From the NCBI GenBank assembly GCA_017625035.1, contig JAGALX010000006.1, positions 1 to 37,466 of the forward strand: a stretch of 37,466 bases of DNA, in the 5' to 3' direction. How positions within the stretch are numbered: the first letter of the stretch is position 1; each line of letters begins with the position of its first letter. Source of the stretch: Clostridia bacterium (GTDB lineage: Bacteria; Bacillota; Clostridia; TANB77; CAG-508). The notes beneath the pieces are model-generated. The model was not told the DNA's origin. It saw nothing but the letters and a program-made list of their open reading frames with translations, and did no database searches. This document shows positions 24,633 to 32,788 of the stretch, one piece after another. The position numbers and the translations under genes were made by a program.

Positions 24633-27600
24633 TTATTTTAACTTGAATTTTATTAATGCTATTTCACTTCCAACTAATATAATCATTGCCAATGTTTCTA
24701 TTATAATTGTTGTTCTGCTAAAATCATTTCCTGTACGAGGAAGTGTTGTAATTTTTAGCTCTTTTCCATAAGTAATTGTACTATGTTCATCACTATTTTC
24801 AAGCTCAACTACATTTCCATTTATATCTGTATATTGTCCTGTTAATTTCGTTTTATTAGTCCATTCATCAGTTATCTTTACGTCTGAATCTACTTTTGTA
24901 AAAATAAAAGGAGCTTCTATAAATGTAAATCCACTTTGTACTGTACCAAATTCAATCTTGAAATCTGTAATGTACTCATTTGATTCATCATTTAATTCAA
25001 GTTTTTCAAAATCTATGCAGTTATTTACTAGAGTAGAATATTCTAATCCATATTGTACGTAATCCTGTTTATTTGTCTTGTAATATACTTTAAAAGTTAA
25101 ATCTTCATTCCATATTCCTGTGTATAACTTAGTAATTTTTGTATATTTTGAAGGTAAGTGATCCCACCAAGTAAAATTATCTAATGCTACATTTGATTTA
25201 TTAATTAGATTTGGAAAATCATATCTTATAATATCATCTGGTTGAGCCTGATTTATACCTGTTTTTGAAATGTCTAGCTCTAAATTTACAGCTGTATCGT
25301 AAAACTCTAAGTTAACTTGTTTGCCATCATCTAAAACATCTATAATATTATCTTTAGAATCATTTAAAAATAAATCATGTGATTTTATTTCTTTAAATAG
25401 ATATCTTCCATATGGTACAGTTGCTTGAACATTACCTGTTTTGTCAGTTTTAACAGAATAGTATTCTTTGCCCTCTATTACAATTTTATCTCCAATATAA
25501 TTTCCAAATTTATCTTTAGCAAAATCTATAATATTTCCATTTTTATCTATTGTGTATAATACAAAATAAGTATCTGGAACGCCTTCATCTTTCTTAATTC
25601 CATATTTAATAGAATCATTTTTTGAAACTTTAGATATATTTACATTATTTTCTATAATCTTATCTGCAAAATTTATTTCTATTTTTTGATTTAGCTCTGT
25701 TACTGAAAATGTGCTAATAATATGGTCAAGTGTATATCCTTCTGGAGCAACAACTTCTTTTACAAAATATGTTCCGTAGTACAACTCAATATCTTCTGAA
25801 TAACCATCTTCTTTAGTAACTGTATGATAAACCACTTTATCTTTTTCATCTAATTTACCATTTTCATTTGTATCTTTATAAATATCAAACTCTGCTCCTG
25901 CTAATGGTTTATTAGTATCTCTATCTTTTTTATATGGATTAACTATTGTTTTTATTGGTTTGTTTTCAAATTTTATTGTTTTTATTTCATTTTCCTTTAA
26001 AGTAACTTTTATAGGTGTATTGTCTAATTCATAACCTTTATTGGTTTCAGTTTCAATTAAAATTAATTTTCGGTAATCTCTTATTGCATATGCTTTTGTT
26101 ATAGCTTCACCTTTTTCATTTGTAATTAAAGTATCAATATATTCATTTTTATCTGCTATACCATTTTCATTTCTATCTGCATAAACATTGAATTTTACAC
26201 CTTTTAGCTTTACTTCATTATTTTCTTCGTCTATTTTTATAACTTTAATTTGACCTTTCTTTAATTCATTCTTTATAGTACAATTTTTTTCTTTTCCTGC
26301 TGTAATTGTTATCTTAATTGGATTTATAGCATTATACCATTGGTTATATTCTCCTTCTACTTCTTCTAATGTATACTCTCCAACTCTTAAACTTTTAATT
26401 GATAAATTGCCATCCCAATCAGTATAAAAGATTTCTGCTTTTTCTTTTTCTACAGAAATATAACTTCCTGTTTTTTCATCTAATTTAATATATGAATTAA
26501 ATTCTTGACTAAATAATCTAAAACCAATGTGTCCTAAACCAATTTTATTATTATCTTTATCTATTTTATTTATTTTTAAATTCCCCTTTTTCTTTTCATT
26601 ATAAAAAGTACATGAAACTGTTTTACCTGAATTTGAAGGGCTTAATTTTACTATCTTAATCTCATCTGTTTTATTATAATCACTTGTCGCTTTCGTTTCT
26701 TTTATTAAATATTGTTTGTCTATATCTAATAATATAGATTGCTCTGTTTTTCCATTATCTTTAGTTGTAAGTTTTTGAATTTCTTTATCTGTAGAATCTA
26801 ATTTTTTATTATTATTTACATCTTGATAAATTGAAAATTCAAAACCAGATAAATTTTCATTTGTTTCAATATCTTTTTTCTCTACTTGTAATTTAGCTTT
26901 TTTAATAACATTTTTTATAGTTAAATTACCAACTTGATCTGGCTTTAAAAGAATATCATGATTTGAACCATCTAATTCATACCATTCATTTGATTTTGTT
27001 TCTTTTATTCTATATGTATAGCCTACTCTTAATTCTTCAAAAGTTATTTTTCCATCTTTGCCTGTTATTTTTGAATCTAGTTTTGTCTTATAATTATCTT
27101 CACTTGAATATAAATCAAATGTTACTCCTGAAATATCTGTTTTATTATCTCTTGAATCTACTTTTATTACATTAATTGAACTTAATTTTCTAGCATTTGT
27201 TAATTCATTTGTTGATATTTCTCCTGCTTTTACTGTAACAATTATAGGATTTGAATCTAGCACATAATTTTCATTTGCTTTTGTTTCTGTCAATGTATAC
27301 ATACCTGCAACTAATCCAGTTAATTTTCCATATCCATTTGAGTCTGTTTTTATTTGTCCTACTATTGTTCCAGAAGTATCTTTAACATCATATACAGTAT
27401 TAGGAATTGCTACTCCTGTTTTACTGTCTTTCTTTGATATTGCGAGACTCCCTGTAGCTACAAAGTCTATTGAAATATTTGTATAAGTACCTGGATCCTT
27501 TTCTCCTAATCTTACAATTCTTTGTAAATTATCATTAGATGTTCTACTAAGAATTGCATTATAAACATATGAATTAGGAATTTGTTCAGAAGTCCAGTTA

Positions 27601-28256
27601 CCAGTTCTAGTAAGCGGTGCTTCAAAATGTATTATATCACCATTTGAAACTTCTACTGTTCCGCCCGTTTTAGACCAGTTTCTATTATTACATACTACTG
27701 TTACATCATCTGGAATTGAAAACTTTAATACTATTCCTGAAGTTCCTTTTATCTCTATCTGATTTGTTACCTGCTTATTTCCTTGAACAGTTGCTATTAA
27801 TCTTTTTTCTGAGAAATTTAATGATTCCTCAGGTTTAGGAGCTGAATCAATAAATGATATAAAATCTCTTGCAACAGTTTTATTGCTACCATTTACATAG
27901 TGATCTATGGCTAGTGTTGTAGCAACTATACCATAGTTGCTATTTCCATTAAAACCTGACCATACTTCTGCACCTTCCCAACCATAATATAAACATTTAA
28001 TTACCTCTTCATTTGTATAAATACTTTTTTCTGCTGATGTACCATTAGGTGGAGAGGTTTTCTCGTGATCCATACAAAAAGCTCTTCTACCATCTACACG
28101 GAATAAACCTACCTTTGATGCCCCATATGTTACATTTCCTTCGTATTGGATTGTTGTAGTATCCGCCAAAGTAATATTTGATACACAACTGGTTAATAAT
28201 GTTGCTACGAACATTATTAGGAATGTTTTTAATTTTAACTTTATTTTCCCTTTCAT
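24633..28256 (-). CDS. CnaB-repeat adhesin with LPRTG anchor
   Basis: A cell-wall surface protein of 1207 residues. Signal peptide (~1-31), then a thioester-domain-like region (RRAFCMDHEKTSPPNG, later KCLYYGWEGAEVWSGF). From ~270 come about seven CnaB-type beta-sandwich repeats (SKKDSKTGVAIPNTVYDV, KDRDTNKPLAGAEFDIYKDT and others). An isopeptide-bond Lys/Glu is expected per repeat. It ends in a ~180-residue domain, LPRTG, a membrane span and a basic tail. Calcium-loop-like DxNxNGxxD inserts appear in several repeats. The ATG at 28256 follows GAAGGAGG. Likely helps donor-recipient or host-cell contact; probably anchored by the ICE sortase. Confidence 0.88.
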   Translation of the reverse strand: MKGKIKLKLKTFLIMFVATLLTSCVSNITLADTTTIQYEGNVTYGASKVGLFRVDGRRAFCMDHEKTSPPNGTSAEKSIYTNEEVIKCLYYGWEGAEVWSGFNGNSNYGIVATTLAIDHYVNGSNKTVARDFISFIDSAPKPEESLNFSEKRLIATVQGNKQVTNQIEIKGTSGIVLKFSIPDDVTVVCNNRNWSKTGGTVEVSNGDIIHFEAPLTRTGNWTSEQIPNSYVYNAILSRTSNDNLQRIVRLGEKDPGTYTNISIDFVATGSLAISKKDSKTGVAIPNTVYDVKDTSGTIVGQIKTDSNGYGKLTGLVAGMYTLTETKANENYVLDSNPIIVTVKAGEISTNELTNARKLSSINVIKVDSRDNKTDISGVTFDLYSSEDNYKTKLDSKITGKDGKITFEELRVGYTYRIKETKSNEWYELDGSNHDILLKPDQVGNLTIKNVIKKAKLQVEKKDIETNENLSGFEFSIYQDVNNNKKLDSTDKEIQKLTTKDNGKTEQSILLDIDKQYLIKETKATSDYNKTDEIKIVKLSPSNSGKTVSCTFYNEKKKGNLKINKIDKDNNKIGLGHIGFRLFSQEFNSYIKLDEKTGSYISVEKEKAEIFYTDWDGNLSIKSLRVGEYTLEEVEGEYNQWYNAINPIKITITAGKEKNCTIKNELKKGQIKVIKIDEENNEVKLKGVKFNVYADRNENGIADKNEYIDTLITNEKGEAITKAYAIRDYRKLILIETETNKGYELDNTPIKVTLKENEIKTIKFENKPIKTIVNPYKKDRDTNKPLAGAEFDIYKDTNENGKLDEKDKVVYHTVTKEDGYSEDIELYYGTYFVKEVVAPEGYTLDHIISTFSVTELNQKIEINFADKIIENNVNISKVSKNDSIKYGIKKDEGVPDTYFVLYTIDKNGNIIDFAKDKFGNYIGDKIVIEGKEYYSVKTDKTGNVQATVPYGRYLFKEIKSHDLFLNDSKDNIIDVLDDGKQVNLEFYDTAVNLELDISKTGINQAQPDDIIRYDFPNLINKSNVALDNFTWWDHLPSKYTKITKLYTGIWNEDLTFKVYYKTNKQDYVQYGLEYSTLVNNCIDFEKLELNDESNEYITDFKIEFGTVQSGFTFIEAPFIFTKVDSDVKITDEWTNKTKLTGQYTDINGNVVELENSDEHSTITYGKELKITTLPRTGNDFSRTTIIIETLAMIILVGSEIALIKFKLK

Positions 28257-28277
28257 GACTACCTCCTTCATTTTACG

Positions 28278-28310
28278 AAAAAAGAAAGCCTTTGATTTAA
28301 GACTTTCCTT
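28278..28310 (-). terminator. Leader terminator before the adhesin
   Basis: Minus-strand stem AAGGAAAGTCTT/AAGGCTTTCTT with two mismatches, followed by TTTTTT, between box promoter copy 5 and the GGAGG site. An in-frame upstream ATG at 28319 runs through the hairpin into the adhesin frame (21 extra codons), perhaps a leader peptide. Confidence 0.65.
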
Positions 28311-28325
28311 ACTTTTCATAATATA

Positions 28326-28383
28326 ATTATATCTTTTATTTTACTTAAAACAATGAAATGATTTTGAAGTGTTTTTGAAATTA
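28326..28383 (-). promoter_or_regulatory. Box promoter copy 5
   Basis: Minus strand TATAAT (28326-28331), 16-bp spacer, TTGTTT (28348-28353), then the 11-bp-spaced repeats. Places the adhesin in the transfer regulon. Confidence 0.75.
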
Positions 28384-28450
28384 TCTTTACTTAAGTATTT
28401 ATAAATTTAATTTCATATCAGGAAATTAAGTTTTATTTAGAAACACGGGC

Positions 28451-28488
28451 AAAAAAACCGAATAGATAAAATCTAATTCGGTTTTTTG
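28451..28488. terminator. Bidirectional terminator
   Basis: AAAAAACCGAAT...ATTCGGTTTTTT: A run, stem, T run on both strands. Ends cargo gene 3. Confidence 0.8.
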
Positions 28489-28492
28489 CATA

Positions 28493-28756
28493 CTATCCCA
28501 TCATAACTGCCAATTTGAAGTCATTAAGCTTTTCTTTCGACTTAAATTCAAAGGTTGCATACGCGACAACTGGTACGATTTTAGCATATAATCTTTCTTC
28601 CTGAATTACATGTCCTTCCATACGCTCTGCCAAATTAACTATATCAGCAATTATATTGGCAAGAGTTTCTTTCGCTTCTGTCTTACTACATTTGGCACAA
28701 ATCTGGATAACAGTATTTGAGAGGTCGGTCATTTCAATTCCTATGTTTGTATACAT
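28493..28756 (-). CDS. Cargo gene 3, unknown 87-aa protein
   Basis: Not recognised (MYTNIGIEMTDLSNTVIQIC ...; ends LNDFKLAVMMG). Amphipathic, probably alpha/beta, with two Cys (CAKC). G+C-richer than neighbours. Own promoter with an extended -10 and a perfect operator-like palindrome downstream of it, and an isolated terminator. Third of the independent cargo units in this ICE. Confidence 0.6.
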   Translation of the reverse strand: MYTNIGIEMTDLSNTVIQICAKCSKTEAKETLANIIADIVNLAERMEGHVIQEERLYAKIVPVVAYATFEFKSKEKLNDFKLAVMMG

Positions 28757-28839
28757 TTTTTAACCTTTCTGGCTCTTCTATTGCGGATTACTATGAAATT
28801 CAGAGCACACAAAATATCATGGTAATTACATATTCAACT

Positions 28840-28894
28840 ATTGGTCTTGACCAATGGTTACATTTATTATAACATATTTGATAGTAAAAAGCTA
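28840..28894 (-). promoter_or_regulatory. Promoter and palindromic operator of cargo gene 3
   Basis: Minus strand extended -10 TGTTATAAT (TATAAT at 28866-28871) with a weak -35 TAGCTT (28889-28894, 17-bp spacing). ATTGGTCTTGACCAAT (28840-28855), 7-bp arms, lies about 10-25 bp after the -10, an operator position. A repressor, perhaps encoded elsewhere, would silence the gene. Confidence 0.55.
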
Positions 28895-28936
28895 GTCATT
28901 TCGTAATATTATTTTACATAATTTGTTTATCGTTGT

Positions 28937-29173
28937 TCATTTATCATGTATAGATATTCTTACTTCATTTTCTAATCCTAATTCATCAAGTGTAATTTCA
29001 CTACCATACTCATATATTTTTTCATCTAAAATTAATTTATCATTTAACGATTGCTGTATCTGTTCTATATTCTTTTTATCTTTTTGTACTAATGAATAAA
29101 CAATCGCAATAATTACAAGTGTTAGTATTAACATTCCAATTATAATACTTAATATAATTTTTGACTTTTTCAT
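28937..29173 (-). CDS. Small membrane protein, 78 aa
   Basis: One N-terminal membrane span (IILSIIIGMLILTLVIIAIV) and a short acidic outer part. The second ATG is preferred from the AGGAAGTGA spacing. Unrecognised; last gene of the relaxase-side cluster. Confidence 0.5.
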   Translation of the reverse strand: MKKSKIILSIIIGMLILTLVIIAIVYSLVQKDKKNIEQIQQSLNDKLILDEKIYEYGSEITLDELGLENEVRISIHDK

Positions 29174-29199
29174 ATACATTCACTTCCTAAAAACAAATT

Positions 29200-29400
29200 T
29201 TACTTTAATTTTTCAATAATTCTATCATACTTGTTCATATTAAAAGCAATTTCATTTTTACTAAAATTCATTACATAATCAATTATACCATTAATCATAT
29301 ATTGGCACTCGTCTTTTGAATATTCTTTATTCTCTATAGTTATATCAGCATCTGCTAATAATTGCTTTTCTTGTTTGTTAAAATTATTATATAAATCCAT
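29200..29400 (-). CDS. Hypothetical protein, 66 aa
   Basis: Helical (MDLYNNFNKQEKQLLADADI ...). Starts 1 bp before the end of the upstream ORF's stop region; AAAGGATG is nine bases upstream of the chosen ATG. Similar short proteins accompany MobL relaxases, function unknown. Confidence 0.55.
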   Translation of the reverse strand: MDLYNNFNKQEKQLLADADITIENKEYSKDECQYMINGIIDYVMNFSKNEIAFNMNKYDRIIEKLK

Positions 29401-29401
29401 C

Positions 29402-29692
29402 TTATTCCACATCCTTTACTGCAATCATAAATTCATTATCTTCAACATTTCTTTTGGCATTTTTATATTCAAATTTTGAGCCTGTGAAGTAAACTCTGTA
29501 GTCATGTTCTTCTAAAATTATTCTGCTACATTTTAAAAATCTATCTATATCTCTTTCGTCCATATCCATTTTCACTTTCAATTCAAAGTATGAATATCGG
29601 ACTTCATCGCTATTTTTCTCAATTTTGTCAGCTATATAATTTCTAACAAATTCATATAGTTCCGCATTTTTCATTTCTACAAATTGTCCCAT
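29402..29692 (-). CDS. Hypothetical protein, 96 aa
   Basis: Charged, mixed alpha/beta (MGQFVEMKNAELYEFVRNYI ...; MDERDIDRFLKCSRIILEE). AAGGATGG precedes the ATG. Overlapping arrangement with the next ORF suggests co-translation. Unrecognised. Confidence 0.55.
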   Translation of the reverse strand: MGQFVEMKNAELYEFVRNYIADKIEKNSDEVRYSYFELKVKMDMDERDIDRFLKCSRIILEEHDYRVYFTGSKFEYKNAKRNVEDNEFMIAVKDVE

Positions 29693-29800
29693 AATTTAGC
29701 CATCCTTATATATGTAAATATTATCAATATTTTTTTGTAATTTTATTATATATGAACTCGTTTTGAACTTCAAGCGAACATAGAACAAATTTTTGATTTT

Positions 29801-31060
29801 TTATTTTTCCCAATCTATAATCCCAATATCTCTATGTTTTAATGCAAATTCTTTTTTGGCTCTTTTTGATAATGATAAATTTATTGTTTTTTTATTTAAG
29901 TATTTTTTTACATTCAAAGTGTTGCTTAAATCATCATTAATGTTTGTAAACAAATAGCTCATTCTTTGTAAAAGTATATTGGAGATTAATTTATTGTATT
30001 CTTTCGCCTCATATTCTCTTTTTAAACATTTTTCTTGTTCACTTGTAATATTTTCCCTAGCTTCTTTTAAATAGTTCAAAATCTGATTGTCGACCTTTTT
30101 TAGTATAAATTCCCTTTCTATCTTTATAATTTTATCTATTGCTCTTTTAGTCTGTTTAGGTGTATTATTTATATTTTTAATCTTTTCTGTTTCTATGCAA
30201 GCATTTATATATGAATTTACTCTATCTTTTATTTGCGAAGAAGATTCTATTATTTTCTCAGTTATAGCTCTTATTTTTTCTTTAACTTCAGGGCTCTGAT
30301 ATTGCATTTTCCAAGAACCTTTTTTTGTAGTTTTATATTCTGATTCTTTTATTTTATAAAGTTCATTTAGTGCTAAAGCAATCTCGTTTAAATCTTTATC
30401 AGTAATTTTATTATTGAATATTTTGTTGCTATCATAATAAACAATTTCGTCGATATTATCTTGAAAAACATTTTTAATTTCTTTTTTTATAATATTTTTT
30501 TCATCTAATAAAGGCTGTATATCTTTTTTATATATAGAATAGTTGAGCTTTTGCTTAATTTTGTCATATTGAATATAAGGTTTAGCTCTTTTAGAAATTG
30601 ATTTATCAAAAAATACAAAATGTATATGCGGATGATTTTCTTCAGTATGAAATGAAGCAACCCAATCTAAATTTTCAATCTTTATGTTATATTCATCTGC
30701 TATTGTATTTATATTTGCTCTAATTAGGTTTTCCCAATCATTCTTTGTTGCATATCCATATTTTTCAGAATCTTCCCCCGTGAGCGAAATAATAGTTTTA
30801 TAAACATATGCTCCTAAAGATACTTTGTCTTTTATATATGCTAAAATATCAGATTTCTTCATTCTATATATATTTTCATCATTATTTAAAGTTCCAAATA
30901 AACTATGTTCTCCATTGTTTTCAGCTCCTTTTGTTCTTCCTATATAATTTATATGTGATTTTATTACAGTAGCTCTTTGCTTGTTTGGTAATCTATCTAT
31001 TTTTTTCTGCTTTGCTTTATTTTTTTGATTTAAATCTATAAAATTTGTACCACTAATCAT
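29801..31060 (-). CDS. mobL: MobL-type relaxase
   Basis: 419 residues. The N-terminal ~185 residues carry the relaxase motifs: KSHINYIGRTKGAENNGEHS with the candidate catalytic Tyr, NDWENLIRANINTI, and the histidine triad HPHIHFVFFDK (~142-152). The rest is a charged helical region. It nicks at oriT and stays bound to the transferred strand. GAGGT precedes the ATG, 2 bp after the stop of the accessory gene. Length is normal for MobL. Confidence 0.85.
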   Translation of the reverse strand: MISGTNFIDLNQKNKAKQKKIDRLPNKQRATVIKSHINYIGRTKGAENNGEHSLFGTLNNDENIYRMKKSDILAYIKDKVSLGAYVYKTIISLTGEDSEKYGYATKNDWENLIRANINTIADEYNIKIENLDWVASFHTEENHPHIHFVFFDKSISKRAKPYIQYDKIKQKLNYSIYKKDIQPLLDEKNIIKKEIKNVFQDNIDEIVYYDSNKIFNNKITDKDLNEIALALNELYKIKESEYKTTKKGSWKMQYQSPEVKEKIRAITEKIIESSSQIKDRVNSYINACIETEKIKNINNTPKQTKRAIDKIIKIEREFILKKVDNQILNYLKEARENITSEQEKCLKREYEAKEYNKLISNILLQRMSYLFTNINDDLSNTLNVKKYLNKKTINLSLSKRAKKEFALKHRDIGIIDWEK

Positions 31061-31062
31061 TG

Positions 31063-31533
31063 TTATACCTCTTTAATCTTATTTGCTTTCCTCACTAGCT
31101 CTTCTTTGGGAAATAAATCTTCTATATCTCTTTCTATAATTCCATTTTTTAAAACTTTATAGCCGTCTATTTCTGCTTCATTCAATGTTTCTAATAAAAA
31201 TCTAGTATCGTTTTCAGAGTTTGACATATAAGCAAGCATATTTAATAAAATTTTGGTATTTGCATATATTCTTTTAACTCCTTTTGCTAGAATTCTACAA
31301 TATCTATCCTCAAATGTTTTTATATTGAATTTTATTGAATCTTCAATTTGTTTTGCTAAAACTTTTTCATCTTGATGTATGTACATTTTAATTGCTTGCT
31401 CTACATAATATGATTTAGATTTTTTAAAATTTTGAGATACTATATATTTGTTTAATTTATCATTTAGCTCTGGATCTATAGTGATACTTATTCGTGTTCT
31501 GTTTATTGTGTTACCTTTTGACAACTTAATCAT
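31063..31533 (-). CDS. Ribbon-helix-helix relaxosome accessory protein
   Basis: N-terminal ribbon-helix-helix (RTRISITIDPELNDKLNKYI, ~12-50), then a helical domain. Such MobC-like proteins bind oriT and help the relaxase. The ATG at 31533 lies right on AAGGAG; a TTG three codons later (31524) would have ideal spacing and may be the real start. Directly upstream of mobL. Confidence 0.75.
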   Translation of the reverse strand: MIKLSKGNTINRTRISITIDPELNDKLNKYIVSQNFKKSKSYYVEQAIKMYIHQDEKVLAKQIEDSIKFNIKTFEDRYCRILAKGVKRIYANTKILLNMLAYMSNSENDTRFLLETLNEAEIDGYKVLKNGIIERDIEDLFPKEELVRKANKIKEV

Positions 31534-31639
31534 CTCCTTTTTATATTATTAGCAGTTAGCAAAAATTTACAATTAACAACTTTATTTTCTTACATTGATT
31601 ACTTTCTCTAATTTTGTTTCTCTTTATTTTTATTAGTAA

Positions 31640-31715
31640 CGCAGGAAAGCAATAATACGAATTGCTTGAAACACATAAACAGCAAGCTATTTAGAGTATT
31701 ACTTGTATTTTTTAT
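31640..31715. other. Candidate oriT region
   Basis: The non-coding stretch between the ParB-like and accessory/relaxase genes holds AAGCAAT/ATTGCTT (31647-31653/31661-31667). Weaker nested pairs are GCTTG/CAAGC and TAATAC/GTATTA. Position upstream of the relaxase operon and inverted repeats are what an oriT would show; no nick site can be assigned from sequence alone. Confidence 0.4.
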
Positions 31716-31734
31716 TCATACTTTTGTAATATTT

Positions 31735-31750
31735 TTCCCCCTAGGGGGAA
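31735..31750. repeat. Perfect 16-bp G+C-rich palindrome at parB stop
   Basis: TTCCCCCTAGGGGGAA straddles the TAG stop codon of the ParB-like gene. No T run follows on either strand, so it is not a plain terminator. A protein-binding centromere-like site is possible. Confidence 0.6.
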
Positions 31751-32643
31751 TCTTCAATTTTATCTACTTTTTCATCTAATAAACTAACTACATAGTCTTT
31801 TATTTCTTCAATAGATTTGAAATTACTAAAATATTTTTCCATCTCTTTTTGGGTAAATTTTATGGAAGACTTAATTGTATTTTTATTTCCATAAAAATTT
31901 TCTTTTATAATATCAATTGAAAATTCATTAGATGTATTTGCTAACTCTTTTAGCTCTATTGCTTTATATTCAGAAATTTTTATATCTCCCAAGGCTTCAT
32001 AAATCTTTTTTTGTTGCTTTTTATTTAGCTTAGAAAGATGTTCTCCTGCTTTTACAGGTAAAGAGCCATTATCACATTTTACCTGATATTCTGCTATTAA
32101 ATTATTTAAACTTAAATATCTATAAAAAGTTTGTCTAGCTTCTTCACTAGATAATTTCTCTTTTTCCTCATTTGATAAATTTTTCTCTACTTTATCAATA
32201 TCAAATCTTTTTCTTTTCTTAATTTCATCTTTTAACTTATATGCTTTTGCTTTTTCCATAATTGATAAATTTTGTCTTTGAACTATGTTAGTATCAATCA
32301 TTATCATTTGAGCAGTATCATCGTCAGCCTCTTGTATTTTTGCAGGTATTTTATTTCTACCAAGTTCTCTAAAAGCATTAACTCTATTATGACCTGCTAA
32401 AATTTCATATTTATCATTTTCAATTCGTCGTACTATAATAGAATTTTGTAAGCCTATTCTTTCAATAGATTCTTTAAGCTCTTTCATTTCTTCATTTGAA
32501 TAAGCTTTAAACGGCTGATTTTTAAATGGAACTAAATCTTCCAAATTAAGTTCTATTATTCCTTCTTTTATATTATTTTCTTCATTATTTTGTATTTCTG
32601 TTTTTGAAAATTTTTTATATGGATTAAAAATTTCATTTCCCAT
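31741..32643 (-). CDS. ParB-like partition/regulatory protein
   Basis: 300 residues. ParB N-terminal domain (~25-125) with IELNLEDLVPFKNQPFKAYS, SIERIGLQNSIIVRRIEND and GHNRVNAFRELG, followed by a helix-turn-helix segment (TFYRYLSLNNLIAEY). No ParA partner is adjacent; the CpaE-like ATPase lies far away in another operon. May stabilise an excised replicating form or regulate genes. GAGGT precedes the ATG; box promoter and leader terminator upstream. Confidence 0.8.
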   Translation of the reverse strand: MGNEIFNPYKKFSKTEIQNNEENNIKEGIIELNLEDLVPFKNQPFKAYSNEEMKELKESIERIGLQNSIIVRRIENDKYEILAGHNRVNAFRELGRNKIPAKIQEADDDTAQMIMIDTNIVQRQNLSIMEKAKAYKLKDEIKKRKRFDIDKVEKNLSNEEKEKLSSEEARQTFYRYLSLNNLIAEYQVKCDNGSLPVKAGEHLSKLNKKQQKKIYEALGDIKISEYKAIELKELANTSNEFSIDIIKENFYGNKNTIKSSIKFTQKEMEKYFSNFKSIEEIKDYVVSLLDEKVDKIEDSP

Positions 32644-32664
32644 ACTCTTTACCTCACTTTCTTC

Positions 32665-32699
32665 AAAAAAATCGAGAAAAGGGTTTCCCTCTCTCGATT
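32665..32699 (-). terminator. Leader terminator before ParB-like gene
   Basis: Minus-strand stem ATCGAGAGAGGG/CCCTTTTCTCGAT followed by TTTTTT, between box promoter copy 6 and the start codon. Confidence 0.75.
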
Positions 32700-32714
32700 A
32701 ATATTTATAATATT

Positions 32715-32770
32715 ATTTTAATTTTTATATTAATAAAAACAATGAAATGATTTTGAAATGATTTTGAAAT
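32715..32770 (-). promoter_or_regulatory. Box promoter copy 6
   Basis: Minus strand TAAAAT (32715-32720), 16-bp spacer, TTGTTT (32737-32742). Then three near-identical units TTTCAAAATCA, TTTCAAAATCA, TTTCATTG at 11-bp period, the most regular copy of the box array. Confidence 0.75.
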
Positions 32771-32788
32771 TTTAATATATTATTAACC

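Noticed and set aside
26963..27175. Plus-strand ORF opposite the adhesin
   Set aside because: Low-complexity Leu/His-rich product mirroring the coding strand of a real gene; no ribosome binding site. The same applies to other opposite-strand ORFs at 132-607, 10854, 13943, 17484, 20667, 30087, 33366-34052, 35754 and 36105.
9055..32770. The six box copies as copies of a small insertion (MITE)
   Set aside because: No terminal inverted repeats or target duplications; only the box/promoter positions are conserved, spacers differ, and placement is always upstream of a gene start.
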